A stretch of 64,000 nucleotides of DNA from Lederbergia citrisecunda (GCF_018343695.1 NZ_JAGYPJ010000001.1:1127001-1191000); one strand, 5' to 3'. Counted from the stretch's first letter, positions 34,159-43,098 are shown. Translations and numbers: made by a program. Notes: generated by a model not told the origin, from the letters alone.

Positions 34159-35076
34159 ATGATGGAAATACGCCATTTTGTTACGTTTAAAAAGGTTATT
34201 GAAACGGGTAGCTTCACACAAGCAGCAGAACATTTAGGTTACACCCAATCCACGGTGACTTCTCATATTCAGGCTCTTGAAGAACAAATAGGCGCACCTC
34301 TGTTTGATCGGATGGGTCGAAAGGTACGGTTGACTGATATCGGAAAGAAGTTGTTGCCCTATACTCAAGAGATTATAGATACTTATGGAAAAATCGAAAG
34401 CATTACCAGTGATGGAGAGGATATCAGAGGGGAGTTAAAGATTGCGGCTCCGGAATCTCTAACTGTATACCGCCTAGAACCAATATTAAGAGAATATAGA
34501 AAGAAGTTTCCCCATGTAAGCATCAGTTTAAGTAACGCCACCTGCGGAGATAACAAGAGAGCAATACTTAATGGTAGTGCAGATATTGCATTTGTCATGT
34601 TGCCACAGTTGCAGGATTCAGATTTAACTGTCCATTCGTTAGTGGAAGAACCTATTGTCCTTGTTGGAAGCGCTGATTGTTGTCCGCTGAATATTTTAGA
34701 TAAAAGCTACGAAAATCAAAAGATAAGCGAGTGTTTGATTGTGAACGAGAAAGAATGCAGTTATCGAAGGATGTTTGAAGAATACCTTGGAGAACGGGGA
34801 ATTGTACCTTCACACATAATGGAGCTTTGGAGTATAGAAGCTATGAAACGTTGTACAATGAGTGGGCTTGGTATTGCTTGCTTACCTTTAATGACTGTAA
34901 ATGATGAAATCAAGGAAGGAAAGTTAAAAATAATTCCCTGCGTTGATGGCTTTAAACAAATTTTCTCCCAAGTCGCTTATCACAAAAATAAGTGGATTTC
35001 CCCAGCATTATCAATGTTTATCGATATTACTTTGAAACATGCAAGGGACTGGTCATGTACAGAGGCTACTTGTTGA
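34159..35076 (+). CDS. LysR family transcriptional regulator
   Basis: Predicted 305-residue LysR regulator. The winged helix-turn-helix is at residues 2-62 (EIRHFVTFKKVIETGSFTQA, AEHLGYTQSTVTSHIQALEE), followed by the periplasmic-binding-like effector domain (GELKIAAPESLTVYRLEPIL, GLGIACLPLMTV). The open frame extends upstream to 34051, but homology begins at MMEIRHF. Two ATG codons are adjacent at 34159 and 34162. Divergent to the MFS gene; autoregulation and control of the transporter by an effector is the normal arrangement. Confidence 0.9.
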   Translation: MMEIRHFVTFKKVIETGSFTQAAEHLGYTQSTVTSHIQALEEQIGAPLFDRMGRKVRLTDIGKKLLPYTQEIIDTYGKIESITSDGEDIRGELKIAAPESLTVYRLEPILREYRKKFPHVSISLSNATCGDNKRAILNGSADIAFVMLPQLQDSDLTVHSLVEEPIVLVGSADCCPLNILDKSYENQKISECLIVNEKECSYRRMFEEYLGERGIVPSHIMELWSIEAMKRCTMSGLGIACLPLMTVNDEIKEGKLKIIPCVDGFKQIFSQVAYHKNKWISPALSMFIDITLKHARDWSCTEATC

Positions 35077-35170
35077 GCGAACATGGTGCTTCCTTTAAGA
35101 AAGCGACTTTTTATAATGGAGCAGATTCTTAAGTACAAAGAAATTGAGGTTATATTAAAGTTCAGAAGAG

Positions 35171-35273
35171 CTTGTGAAGGCTTAAAATTAAACGAACGGG
35201 TTGCGTTAATCGAAGAAGGATTAACGCTTTTTTTGTTGAAGTTATTAACTAACAGTTAGTTTAGTTTAAGAAG
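35171..35273 (+). repeat. CHR repeat copy, full
   Basis: CTTGTGAAGGC, AAATTAAACGAACGGGTTGCG, perfect stem GCGTTAATC/GATTAACGC, seven-T run, GTTGAAGTTATTAACTAACAG, TTAGTTTAGTTTAAGAAG. Confidence 0.9.
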
Positions 35274-35347
35274 AAAAACTTAAACTAGAAATTGATTAAT
35301 AAAAATGTAAGCAGTAATTAATCACATAGCTAATTAAGGAGAATATT

Positions 35348-36283
35348 ATGATAGAATCAGTTGTTTTGAAAGCAGAACGAATAACAGAGGATTTTTTGCA
35401 AGAAAGTGTCAAAAAATCATTTCAAATATTAGGTAAAGGAAGCGTAAATCAAGTTTGTGTAGCTGAGACAGATAACAGTAAAGTCGTTGTCCGCATGAAC
35501 AATGCAAGTACATATTCGAGTTTTGTTAAAGAAAGTTGGTGCATCGGGCAAGCTCGAGCAGTTGGCATTCCTAGTCCTGAGGTGTTGTCTATTGGAATAG
35601 TTGACGAAACAGCGTATATGATCCAAACCTTCGTAGATGGAGAGAACGGATTAGATAGTACGAAACCTAAGCTGGATATTTGGAGACAACTTGGCGTTTA
35701 CAACAAACTTATTCATACGATTCCAGTTATGGGATATGGGGAAAACTTGATAAATACAATACATGGTGTGTTTCAGTCGCCTTCTCATGCAGGGTCAGAT
35801 GGTAGTTGGCTAGGTTATGTAAATTATAATATCAACAGTTTAACGGAGAATGATCGGTTTATTGAACTTGGGGTAATCAATCAGACTGAATCGAAAATAG
35901 TAAGAAAACTGTTCGAAAGTTTGAAGAAGGAGAAGTTCCATTTTGCTTTAAATCATGGGGATGTCTCATTGAAGAATACAATCGTCGATAATGAAGGGCA
36001 CGTAGTTTTACTAGATTGGGGCAGTGCAGAAGTAACTGTAGTACCACATGGTGACATTATTGAAATGATGAAGTGCCAAATCCTAGGTGAGGGACCTAAT
36101 ATTGAGGAATTTAAAGCATTTTTAGATGGCTATGGTTTAAAAGAAAAGGACCTTTCTAGCATGAGAGTTTTGTTGCTATTAAGAGCTTTCGACAAACTCA
36201 GATGGGCTGTTGATAAAAGCCCTGACCAAATTGAACCCTTTGCTACGTTTGCGAAACAAGTTGTTGATATGACTTTGGATTAG
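35348..36283 (+). CDS. aminoglycoside phosphotransferase-family kinase
   Basis: Predicted 311-residue kinase of the APH/homoserine-kinase-like superfamily. Glycine-rich N-lobe ILGKGSVNQVCVAET, VVVRMNN with the ATP-binding basic residue region, catalytic loop FALNHGDVSLKNTIVD near residue 200 (HGD-x4-N) and metal-binding VLLDWGSAE near 220. The substrate could be an antibiotic, a sugar or an amine. Start follows AAGGAGAATATT. Single-gene unit between CHR copies. Confidence 0.85.
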   Translation: MIESVVLKAERITEDFLQESVKKSFQILGKGSVNQVCVAETDNSKVVVRMNNASTYSSFVKESWCIGQARAVGIPSPEVLSIGIVDETAYMIQTFVDGENGLDSTKPKLDIWRQLGVYNKLIHTIPVMGYGENLINTIHGVFQSPSHAGSDGSWLGYVNYNINSLTENDRFIELGVINQTESKIVRKLFESLKKEKFHFALNHGDVSLKNTIVDNEGHVVLLDWGSAEVTVVPHGDIIEMMKCQILGEGPNIEEFKAFLDGYGLKEKDLSSMRVLLLLRAFDKLRWAVDKSPDQIEPFATFAKQVVDMTLD

Positions 36284-36330
36284 ATAAATAGTGTATTTTT
36301 GTCTTAAAATCACATCAATGGATAAAGGAC

Positions 36331-36420
36331 CTTATTCAACTAACGGGAGCGATAGTCCAAGAAGGATTATCACTTATTTTTGTTGAAGTTATTGTACTAA
36401 CGAAGCAATTTAGTTGAATT
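36331..36420 (+). repeat. CHR copy, GCGATAGTCC stem
   Basis: TTATTCAACTAACGGGAGCG, stem GCGATAGTCC/GGATTATC-C, TTATTTTTGTTGAAGTTATT, GTACTAACGAAGCAATTTAG, TTGAATT. Confidence 0.85.
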
Positions 36421-36474
36421 AAAAAAGTCTTATTATGATAACTGGTGTAAAATTTGGAAAAAGGGAAGTGTGAG

Positions 36475-36822
36475 ATGATGGATGATGTAATTGGTTATGT
36501 AATGGTTGTATTTCTAATAATCGGCTGTAAATACGGTTTAGTAAGACAAATTCAACATACATTCACTATTCAAAAATCTAATAAAACAGTTGTACCTAAT
36601 TATAAAAAGTCATTGTTCGGCAATTATCTAATTTGTGTGTCATTTTTGTGTTTTCTCATTTCTTATATATTAAACGTATTAGTTGCTATGCAAATAATCA
36701 ATTTAAGTATGATTACAAGTGATAATACCGGCTTTAGTTGTTTTATATTTCTTCTGGTTCTTTTAATTGCTAAATTTGGAGTTCTTCCTAAAAATCGTAG
36801 AAACAATGATTTATTAAATTGA
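36475..36822 (+). CDS. small integral membrane protein
   Basis: Predicted 115-residue protein with about three membrane helices (residues 5-20, 50-73, 90-107) and a basic middle loop (RQIQHTFTIQKSNKTVVPNY). No family recognised. Two adjacent ATGs at 36475 and 36478 follow AAAGGGAAG. Single-gene unit between CHR copies. Confidence 0.65.
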   Translation: MMDDVIGYVMVVFLIIGCKYGLVRQIQHTFTIQKSNKTVVPNYKKSLFGNYLICVSFLCFLISYILNVLVAMQIINLSMITSDNTGFSCFIFLLVLLIAKFGVLPKNRRNNDLLN

Positions 36823-36854
36823 TAACAGATTAATTTAATCTTTTTTACTTTTCT

Positions 36855-36932
36855 TATTAAAGTAACTGGTGCGTTAATCGGAGACGGATAACGCTTTTTT
36901 TGTTGAAGTTATTAAGCTAGCAGCTCAGAAGA
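36855..36932 (+). repeat. CHR repeat copy, full, slightly damaged stem
   Basis: TATTAAAGTAACTGGTGCG, stem GCGTTAATC/GGATAACGC with loop GGAGAC, six-T run, GTTGAAGTTATTAAGCTAGC. Confidence 0.8.
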
Positions 36933-36978
36933 CTTGAAGATGTTTCGAGGAAAGATATTAATATTGGAGGGTCATTTA

Positions 36979-37395
36979 ATGTTTGTAGTAAATGTAGAGG
37001 GTGCTATTCGTCAAAATGACAAATGGCTTTTAATCCTTAGAAGTGAAAAGGAGGAACACGCAGGCGGTTCTCTTTCTCTTGTCGGTGGGAAGTGTGAAGT
37101 CGAAGGAAATTCTTCCGATATTTTGGAAAGGACTTTGCAAAGAGAAATATTTGAAGAAGTGGGAATCGAAGTGACAGGTCTAAGATACGTAAATAGTTCA
37201 TCGTTTGTTACTGATTCAGGGCTTAATGTTATTGACATAGTTTTTATATGTCACCATAAATCTGGTGAACCTTATGCTAAAAGTATGGAAGAAGTTGATG
37301 ATGTAGTATGGATGACAACACCAGAGATCTTATCCCACAATGGATTACCCACATATTTAAAGGAAAATATAAAACTTGCTGACAAGCTGTTATAA
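36979..37395 (+). CDS. Nudix hydrolase
   Basis: Predicted 138-residue Nudix protein; the family hydrolyses nucleoside diphosphates linked to another group. The Nudix box is present in its second half (LQREIFEEVGIEV, residues about 64-76) with GGKCEVEG as the first part; the spacing between them is longer than the standard 23-residue box and the first conserved Glu is shifted or replaced by Asp. A C-terminal WMTTPEIL matches the usual helix. The ATG at 36979 follows GGAGG by eight bases. Confidence 0.85.
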   Translation: MFVVNVEGAIRQNDKWLLILRSEKEEHAGGSLSLVGGKCEVEGNSSDILERTLQREIFEEVGIEVTGLRYVNSSSFVTDSGLNVIDIVFICHHKSGEPYAKSMEEVDDVVWMTTPEILSHNGLPTYLKENIKLADKLL

Positions 37396-37409
37396 GATAT
37401 GAATCTTCT

Positions 37410-37489
37410 TTATCCAAAGGGTACTTTGCTGCAAAAACGAAGGACGGCTTTTTCCTTATTGAAGTAACGGTCAAGATAGTTGAATTAGG
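37410..37489 (+). repeat. CHR copy, partial with variant module
   Basis: AAAACGAAGGACGGC, TTTTTCCTTATTGAAG, TAACGGTCAAGATAGTTG. The right half resembles the copy at 4757. Confidence 0.55.
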
Positions 37490-37538
37490 ACGGAATGCTT
37501 ATAATTATTAGTATGATGTCAAAGGGAGTGAAATAAAA

Positions 37539-38081
37539 ATGAATATAAAATATGAAATCATACCAATTGAAAAAGCTTACTGTTGTAAAGAGTTGTGTAA
37601 TGAACTTATGGTCTTTCAAAAATCAATGGCAAAAATTAAACCTGAATTGTTTGATGATATGAATTTTGAGACAAGAATGCTTCCTTCTATAAAAAGTGCA
37701 ATATACAATCAAATCGTGGTTGTAAGAGATGGTGACATAATAGTTGGTTATGTATATTCAAACATCTCTCCTAAAGAAGCCTACTCAAATAATTTTGCAA
37801 CTTTTTTTGACCTTTCTTCAGTGCATAGAAACAATGTAGGGTGTTTATCCCAGTTGTATATAAAAGAAGAATATAGACGATATGGTATTGGTTCAAAGCT
37901 TTTTGAAATGTCAATGAAATGGTTGACTCAATTTGATGATATTGAGGATTATTTTATTTTTGTTTCAAATGGCAATGAAGAGGCTTTAGAATTTTATAAA
38001 CGTAAAGGTTTTGCTTTCAGCCATAATATCTTGAATGGATTTATAACTGTTTTACGAAACAAAAGACTAGCAAATACATAA
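37539..38081 (+). CDS. GNAT family N-acetyltransferase
   Basis: Predicted 180-residue acetyltransferase: LSQLYIKEEYRRYGIGSKLF (acetyl-CoA loop near residue 115) and FVSNGNEEALEFYKRKGFAF (motif B with the general-acid Tyr). Substrate unknown. Start follows AAGGGAGTG. It is the last CHR-associated gene before the CHR-free block next to dif. Confidence 0.9.
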   Translation: MNIKYEIIPIEKAYCCKELCNELMVFQKSMAKIKPELFDDMNFETRMLPSIKSAIYNQIVVVRDGDIIVGYVYSNISPKEAYSNNFATFFDLSSVHRNNVGCLSQLYIKEEYRRYGIGSKLFEMSMKWLTQFDDIEDYFIFVSNGNEEALEFYKRKGFAFSHNILNGFITVLRNKRLANT

Positions 38082-38107
38082 TTTTTTTAAAATGTGAAGA
38101 ATTTCAT

Positions 38108-38200
38108 ATCAACTAACGAGCGCGATAGTATAAAATCCAGCTACCATTTACGGCAGCTTTATTTGTTATTTAACTATAGGTTAGTTTAGTGAAAAAAGAA
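38108..38200 (+). repeat. CHR copy with AGCTACC-type hairpin
   Basis: ATCAACTAACGAGCGCGATAG, then AGCTACCATTTACGGCAGCT as hairpin, TTATTTGTTATTTAA, CTATAGGTTAGTTTAGTG. The last clear + strand copy before dif. Confidence 0.7.
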
Positions 38201-38637
38201 GGTAATTTTAATACGGAAAGGATTAAGGAAAAGTATTTATTAATTGATAAATGGAGAGAGTAATTAAATAATTACACAAGAAATATCAAAAACTGTAGTT
38301 GGTGCAAGGGAATATAATAGCAATCCTACTTGTATCTAGGTTTTTTTATTTCCCTATATGTGTTTTCTAAACTACATTTTGGAATAGGTTTTAGTTTTCA
38401 ATGATGCATATATCCAATGAAAGAGTTTTTCGCACATGCAATTATGGCTTGACTTCAAATGTAAACTCCGCAACGAAGCTCTTTTGTAAAAAAAAACTCC
38501 CCTTTTAGTAGGCAGATATTTATTGTTTAAGCTGTTTAATAAAAGGGAAGCATTTCAACATTAGGACGGGGTTTTACATGTTTTAGTACTAAATAACTTT
38601 ATTTGTCACTCTACAAATATTAAATAACTGTAGTCAA

Positions 38638-38667
38638 TTCACCTAATATAGGCATTTACCATATAAT
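38638..38667 (+). promoter_or_regulatory. candidate SigA promoter of the staygreen gene
   Basis: TTCACC, 18 bases, TATAAT (38662-38667), 31 bases before the start codon. The -10 is perfect; the -35 matches at four of six. Confidence 0.5.
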
Positions 38668-38698
38668 GCAGTAATCATGTAAAAAGGGGAGCTGCATA

Positions 38699-39160
38699 AT
38701 GGAAGAGCTGCAAACCGATCAGTTTACCGTAATGATTGCACCACCCGTTACTTCTTACGGACCGGTAGAAGGGCGGAAATATACACTAAGTACATCAGAC
38801 ACAGACAATTCCAGACATTTAACGATTGGTACAAAATATAATGTTAGTATATATAAAACTTTTGAAGATATTTTTACAGCTGAATGGATATCTAAACTTG
38901 GTGAATACGTATTTTCTGGAAGAATCTATATTAGTGGTGGGGAATATGACGAAAAACAAGCACAAACTCGATTTAATCACATACATTCTTTATTGCCAGA
39001 GATGATATTTCATATTATTAAATCAGATTTCGAACTTTTTAAACATGTACCTTGGCTCCTTGATGCACCAATCATCATCGAATACGTATCAAATTTCCAC
39101 CAACTACGAACAGTCAAAAATTATGGCACTCCCAGGAAATATCTAACCTTGCAAAATTAA
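38699..39160 (+). CDS. staygreen (SGR)-domain protein
   Basis: Predicted 153-residue protein with the staygreen domain: MIAPPVTSYGPVEGRKYTLS at residues 12-31, LTIGTKYN, AEWISKLGEYVFSGRIYISG and, near residue 120, WLLDAPIIIEYVSNF. In plants and algae SGR removes Mg from chlorophyll a, and some bacterial homologues have dechelatase activity in vitro. What it does in a non-photosynthetic Bacillaceae cell is unknown. The ATG follows AGGGGAG-type sequence, and a TATAAT promoter is upstream. It stands alone: the next gene is convergent. Confidence 0.8.
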   Translation: MEELQTDQFTVMIAPPVTSYGPVEGRKYTLSTSDTDNSRHLTIGTKYNVSIYKTFEDIFTAEWISKLGEYVFSGRIYISGGEYDEKQAQTRFNHIHSLLPEMIFHIIKSDFELFKHVPWLLDAPIIIEYVSNFHQLRTVKNYGTPRKYLTLQN

Positions 39161-39334
39161 CTCGGAGATGAAACGAACTTAGAATGCTTATAAAAAAATC
39201 ATCATGAACAATTATAGCTCTTAGACCTGAAAGAAATAGGTGAATAGGTATGAATTTGATTGGAAAACTCGATTTTTATAATCTTAAAGAGCAGACTTAA
39301 GTAATGTAAGAAGAAGGGAAAAGGAAACAATTCC

Positions 39335-40906
39335 TCATCCCTTTTTTAATTTGTTTTTTTCTGCTATTAACGCTTGAAACTCCAGCTCCAAATCATCTGA
39401 TGGTTCGATACTTAGTCGACTTAATACATCCGAAATTTTCGTATCTAATAAAAGTAACTCATCCTCAACAGTATTGTGCTTTTCAGCGGGGGTGTACTGT
39501 TGAAATTCTTCATATGTCCCATCAAAAACTCGAATATTTTCGTTTTCAATGGATAAAATTCGGTTTCCAATCGATTGAATAAATCGGCGATCATGAGAAA
39601 CGAGTAAAACCGTTCCTTCATATTCTTGAAGAAGAGATTCTAATTCTTCAACTGATTCAATATCTAAAAAATTGGTTGGTTCATCTAATATTAAAGTGTT
39701 AATATCGCTTACAAATATCTTTGCAAACGCAACTTTAACCCGTTCGCCGCCACTTAATACATTAACTTTTTTATAAACGTCATCTCTAAAAAATCTCAAT
39801 CTTGCGAGTACGGTTCGAACAAATGATTCATCTTGTGTAGAGGTTGATTGTACATTATTTAGGATCGACTCATTTACATTTAGAATATCTAAATTTTGAC
39901 TGAAATAACCAATTTGCACAGAAGGGGAGATTGAGATCCCATCTTCCTTGTTCATGATTTTTTTAATGAGTGTTGATTTCCCACTTCCATTTTTTCCGAT
40001 TATGGAAAGTTTATCTCCACCTTTTACTTCGAAACTCGTCTCTTTCCAAAGTAATCGATTTGGGATTGAACCAGACACATCCTTTAATCTTAATACAATA
40101 CGTCCTTTAAAGGATTCTTCGTTAGGAAGCTTCATTTTAACAGGTGGTAGCTCTTTTACTTTTTCTACCTTTTCAAGCTTATCGAGCCTAGTTTCAATTG
40201 CTTTAGCTGCTTTTCTTAGTTTCTTTTGTTTATTTGCAAAATAAGGCTTTGCACCAGTGATTCTTGCTTCAGAAGGACTAACTTTTTTCGGTGCTTTTGT
40301 TGCACGCACCGCTTTTTGTTCTTTTAAAATCAAAGCTTCTTCTAATTGCTTTTTCTTTCTTTCATACTGTTCGTAAGCATTTTCTTGCTGCCTACGCTCC
40401 AACTCTTTTTGAGAAAGATAATCTGAATAATTACCTTTATATTCATGAACCATTCCATCCTCAATTTCCCATATTTTCGTACTAAGGGAATCAAGAAAAG
40501 CACGATCATGTGATACGATTACAATTGCTCCTTGCCATTTTTTCAATTGGTTCTCTAATTTTTCAATATGAAATGTATCTAAATTCGTTGTAGGCTCATC
40601 AGCAAAGAGCAAATCAGGTTTTTTTGCAAGTGCTCGGTTTATATATTCTTGTGTAATCTCTCCACCACTTTTTGTCGTATTTGTACTTTTTAATTGGGGG
40701 AGCAGGACAAAATTAGCATATAAAGTTACGTTTCCTTCATCAGGAATTTGTTTTTTAGCAAGAAGTTCCATAAGTGTCGTTTTCCCACTGCCGTTTCTCC
40801 CAACAAGTCCTATACAATCACGACTTTGAATCATTAAGTGTTCAATATCAATGATTAAACGATCTTTGATATACAATTTAAGGTCATTCGCTTCTAATAA
40901 AATCAT
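39335..40906 (-). CDS. ABC-F protein, likely ribosomal-protection type
   Basis: Predicted 523-residue soluble protein with two ABC ATPase domains and no membrane part. Domain 1: Walker A GRNGSGKTT (about residue 36), signature SGGEITQ, Walker B LLFADEPTTNLD; linker of about 90 residues with many Lys, Glu and Arg (about 165-250); domain 2: GKNGSGKST, LSGGERVK, LILDEPTNFLD. The short N-terminal domain, the linker and the antibiotic-type attenuator in its leader point to the Vga/VmlR/Msr resistance group, which dislodges antibiotics from the ribosome. The exact group is not certain. The ATG follows AAGGAG by eight bases. Confidence 0.85.
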   Translation of the reverse strand: MILLEANDLKLYIKDRLIIDIEHLMIQSRDCIGLVGRNGSGKTTLMELLAKKQIPDEGNVTLYANFVLLPQLKSTNTTKSGGEITQEYINRALAKKPDLLFADEPTTNLDTFHIEKLENQLKKWQGAIVIVSHDRAFLDSLSTKIWEIEDGMVHEYKGNYSDYLSQKELERRQQENAYEQYERKKKQLEEALILKEQKAVRATKAPKKVSPSEARITGAKPYFANKQKKLRKAAKAIETRLDKLEKVEKVKELPPVKMKLPNEESFKGRIVLRLKDVSGSIPNRLLWKETSFEVKGGDKLSIIGKNGSGKSTLIKKIMNKEDGISISPSVQIGYFSQNLDILNVNESILNNVQSTSTQDESFVRTVLARLRFFRDDVYKKVNVLSGGERVKVAFAKIFVSDINTLILDEPTNFLDIESVEELESLLQEYEGTVLLVSHDRRFIQSIGNRILSIENENIRVFDGTYEEFQQYTPAEKHNTVEDELLLLDTKISDVLSRLSIEPSDDLELEFQALIAEKNKLKKG

Positions 40907-40935
40907 AATATCATCTCCTTTTCTACAAAGATGGA

Positions 40936-40972
40936 GACAAAAAAATGCCTCCTATTTTTCAGAATAGGAGGC
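40936..40972 (-). terminator. leader terminator (attenuator) of the ABC-F gene
   Basis: On the - strand GCCTCCTATT pairs perfectly with AATAGGAGGC around a six-base loop, followed by ATTTTTTTG. It lies 30 bases upstream of the ABC-F start and 25 bases after a short leader ORF, so it would end transcription before the gene unless an alternative fold forms. Confidence 0.8.
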
Positions 40973-40996
40973 ACGGGTGCAAACCAAATAGAGAGA

Positions 40997-41059
40997 CTAC
41001 TCCCTAAAAGGTAAACATGAAAATCCAATCCTATTCCGAAAACTGAATGAAAGTACCAT
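40997..41059 (-). CDS. leader peptide of the ABC-F gene
   Basis: A 20-codon ORF, MVLSFSFRNRIGFSCLPFRE, in the 5' leader between promoter region and attenuator. Ribosomes stalled here by an antibiotic could favour antitermination, as known for other Bacillales ABC-F and erm genes. The Shine-Dalgarno is weak and the ORF is short, so coding is inferred from position. A longer frame in the same leader runs through the terminator and is not favoured. Confidence 0.45.
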   Translation of the reverse strand: MVLSFSFRNRIGFSCLPFRE

Positions 41060-41196
41060 AAATAAAACAGAGGTCCATCTGTTTGCAAAAAATACTTTCA
41101 TTTGTTTGTTTTCAATAAATAGGATTAGTTCCACATGTAATAAATTCACCCTTCCGTTTTCAATTAATATTACTATATGTTATACAAAAGTAAGTG

Positions 41197-42369
41197 TCAA
41201 TTCATTGTTGCGGTTTTTTTAGATTTTAACGTATACATCTGATACAACAGAAGTGCGATAATGGATAAAATGATTCCAGAAATATAAGGGAGGCCGATTG
41301 CAATGGAAAAAAGCATTCCACCGAGCGGGGGACCTGCAATTCTCCCTAAGGAATCGAAAGAAGAAAGTAACCCGGTTGCACTTCCATGACCAGATGTAGA
41401 TTTTTTCGTTAATAATGCTGAAACGCTAGGACGAATAACACCATTCCCAATACCAAAAATGGTTAAGAAAATTGCTGCTGTCGTAAAGCTGTTGACCAGT
41501 AAGATAAGAGCAAAACCGATTGCAGAGACGATAATTCCTATTTGAATAACTAATCCTTCTCCATATTTTTTTGTCATCCTACCGACTAATCCACCTTGTA
41601 CTATGGCTCCAGCCAATCCCATAATCATAAATAAATAGCCTAAGGTTACTGTCCCTAATCCAGCTTTTTTAGCAGCATAATAAGCAAATGTTGCTTCTAA
41701 TCCAGATAGAGAAAGGGAAATAAACAATTGTAATATAAATAATATCGATATCGATCCATTAAAAGCTTTCCATAACGATTCTTTTTCAGAATGGGGCTGG
41801 CTTCTATCCTCCTTCTTGAGAGACTCTTGGAGTAGGACCCAGACAAGGAAAAAGGTGATAAATGAAGATGCCCCTGCAATATAAAAAGGAGTACTTAAGC
41901 TGTATTTGGAAAAAATTCCTCCTATAGCGGGACCGAACACAAAGCCAAGACCAACTGCAGCTCCAACTATTCCCATGCCTTTTCCGCGATCTTCAGGAGA
42001 TGTAATATCAGCAACATATGCCATTACAGTAGGCATATTAGCAGAAGATAAAAATCCACCGATGATTCTTGCTGCATACAGCATCCAAAGCTGTGAAGAA
42101 AATCCCATTAAGAAAAAAGAAACGGAAAGTCCTAAAATACCAATCATGATTACAGGTTTACGGCCAATCCGGTCAGAAATTCGTCCCCACATTGGTGCAA
42201 AAATAAGCTGCATTAGAGAATAGACAGCCATCAATAATCCTAATTGCGTAGGGGAAGCTCCCACATTTTCGGCGTAAAAGGGGAGGACAGGAATAATTAT
42301 CCCGAATCCAACCATGACTAAAAACATGACGGCAAATAAAATCGGCAATGCTTTTTTTGTTTCAGACAT
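41197..42369 (-). CDS. MFS drug exporter, Bmr/Tet-like (DHA1)
   Basis: Predicted 390-residue, 12-helix exporter. Motif A in loop 2-3 is GRISDRIGRKPVIM; motif C in helix 5 is GAAVGLGFVFGPAIGG, the antiporter signature of drug exporters. Helix 1 reads VMFLVMVGFGIIIPVLPFYA as in Bmr, NorA and Tet proteins. The ATG at 42369 follows GGAGTGA; a GTG overlapping the padR stop is possible. It is immediately downstream of padR (gap of five bases), so the regulator probably controls it through their shared promoter. Confidence 0.9.
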   Translation of the reverse strand: MSETKKALPILFAVMFLVMVGFGIIIPVLPFYAENVGASPTQLGLLMAVYSLMQLIFAPMWGRISDRIGRKPVIMIGILGLSVSFFLMGFSSQLWMLYAARIIGGFLSSANMPTVMAYVADITSPEDRGKGMGIVGAAVGLGFVFGPAIGGIFSKYSLSTPFYIAGASSFITFFLVWVLLQESLKKEDRSQPHSEKESLWKAFNGSISILFILQLFISLSLSGLEATFAYYAAKKAGLGTVTLGYLFMIMGLAGAIVQGGLVGRMTKKYGEGLVIQIGIIVSAIGFALILLVNSFTTAAIFLTIFGIGNGVIRPSVSALLTKKSTSGHGSATGLLSSFDSLGRIAGPPLGGMLFSIAIGLPYISGIILSIIALLLYQMYTLKSKKTATMN

Positions 42370-42374
42370 AAAAC

Positions 42375-42908
42375 TCACTCCGTTTCTAGATGAATATATT
42401 CAGATAATTGTTGTATGGTCTCGTTTATAAAAGATAAATCGGCTTCAAGCATTCTTTTCTTATGATTCATTGCAAGTTTAACGCCACGGCTGCATTCTTG
42501 AATGGAAAGCTGTTTGATCGTATTGTATTTTTCATTTAATATTTGATATTTTTTTTGCAATGATTCAATCGCTTCATGTAACGGTAAATGATCAAGGAAC
42601 ATTAAGCCAATATCCCCTTCATAAAAAATGCTTTCAGAAGACGATACATTTTTGATAAGTAGTTGATAAAACTGATTTCGCCCTGACTCATTTATCGAAT
42701 AGACTTTTCTGGGCGGGCGATTTCCATCAAACTCGACGGATACATTAATAAATCCTTCCTTACTTAATTTATCAAGTAAGGAATAGGCAGTAGCTTTTTT
42801 CATATTAGAAATAAAAGGGAGGTTCTTTTCTATAAAATCGTGAATCTGGTATCCGTGTTGACTATCTGACATAAGTAACCCAAGAAGAAGTAATGATCGA
42901 TGATCCAT
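42375..42908 (-). CDS. PadR family transcriptional regulator
   Basis: Predicted 177-residue regulator: winged helix at residues 1-80 (SLLLLGLLMSDSQHGYQIHD, MKKATAYSLLDKLSKEGF, GNRPPRKVYSINESGR) and a C-terminal dimerisation helix bundle (residues 110-170). PadR proteins repress drug-export genes and are released by the drug. First gene of a padR-MFS operon, with an operator-like repeat overlapping its promoter. Confidence 0.9.
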   Translation of the reverse strand: MDHRSLLLLGLLMSDSQHGYQIHDFIEKNLPFISNMKKATAYSLLDKLSKEGFINVSVEFDGNRPPRKVYSINESGRNQFYQLLIKNVSSSESIFYEGDIGLMFLDHLPLHEAIESLQKKYQILNEKYNTIKQLSIQECSRGVKLAMNHKKRMLEADLSFINETIQQLSEYIHLETE

Positions 42909-42944
42909 AGCAAAATCTCCTTAATTTATTGATTGAATAAGATC

Positions 42945-42985
42945 ATTATAATTAATTATTTTATGAATAGTCAACTTCTGACTAT
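42945..42985 (-). promoter_or_regulatory. promoter with overlapping inverted repeat, padR-MFS operon
   Basis: On the - strand -35 TTGACT (42969-42974) and -10 TATAAT (42945-42950) are 18 bases apart. A perfect inverted repeat ATAGTCA-acttc-TGACTAT (42967-42985) covers the -35, so a repressor bound there would block transcription. PadR itself is the obvious candidate. Confidence 0.65.
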
Positions 42986-43098
42986 GTGAAGATTAATTCC
43001 TTATTTAACAGTTTTTTCTTGAGTTTGATGTTGTATATTTTTGTTACTGAAAAATATGAATTGTATAATAAAAAGAGATCGTTTTTACGAAGGAGAAT

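Larger units (their letters stand above)
38082..38698. other. gene-free stretch with last left-arm CHR
   Basis: Holds the CHR at 38108, then about 450 AT-rich bases without a supportable gene, and the promoter of the staygreen gene. It marks the left edge of the CHR-free block. Confidence 0.55.

Noticed and set aside
40903-41088. 61-codon frame across the ABC-F attenuator
   Set aside because: It would have to translate through the terminator hairpin into the start of the ABC-F gene; the shorter leader ORF ends at a position typical for attenuators.
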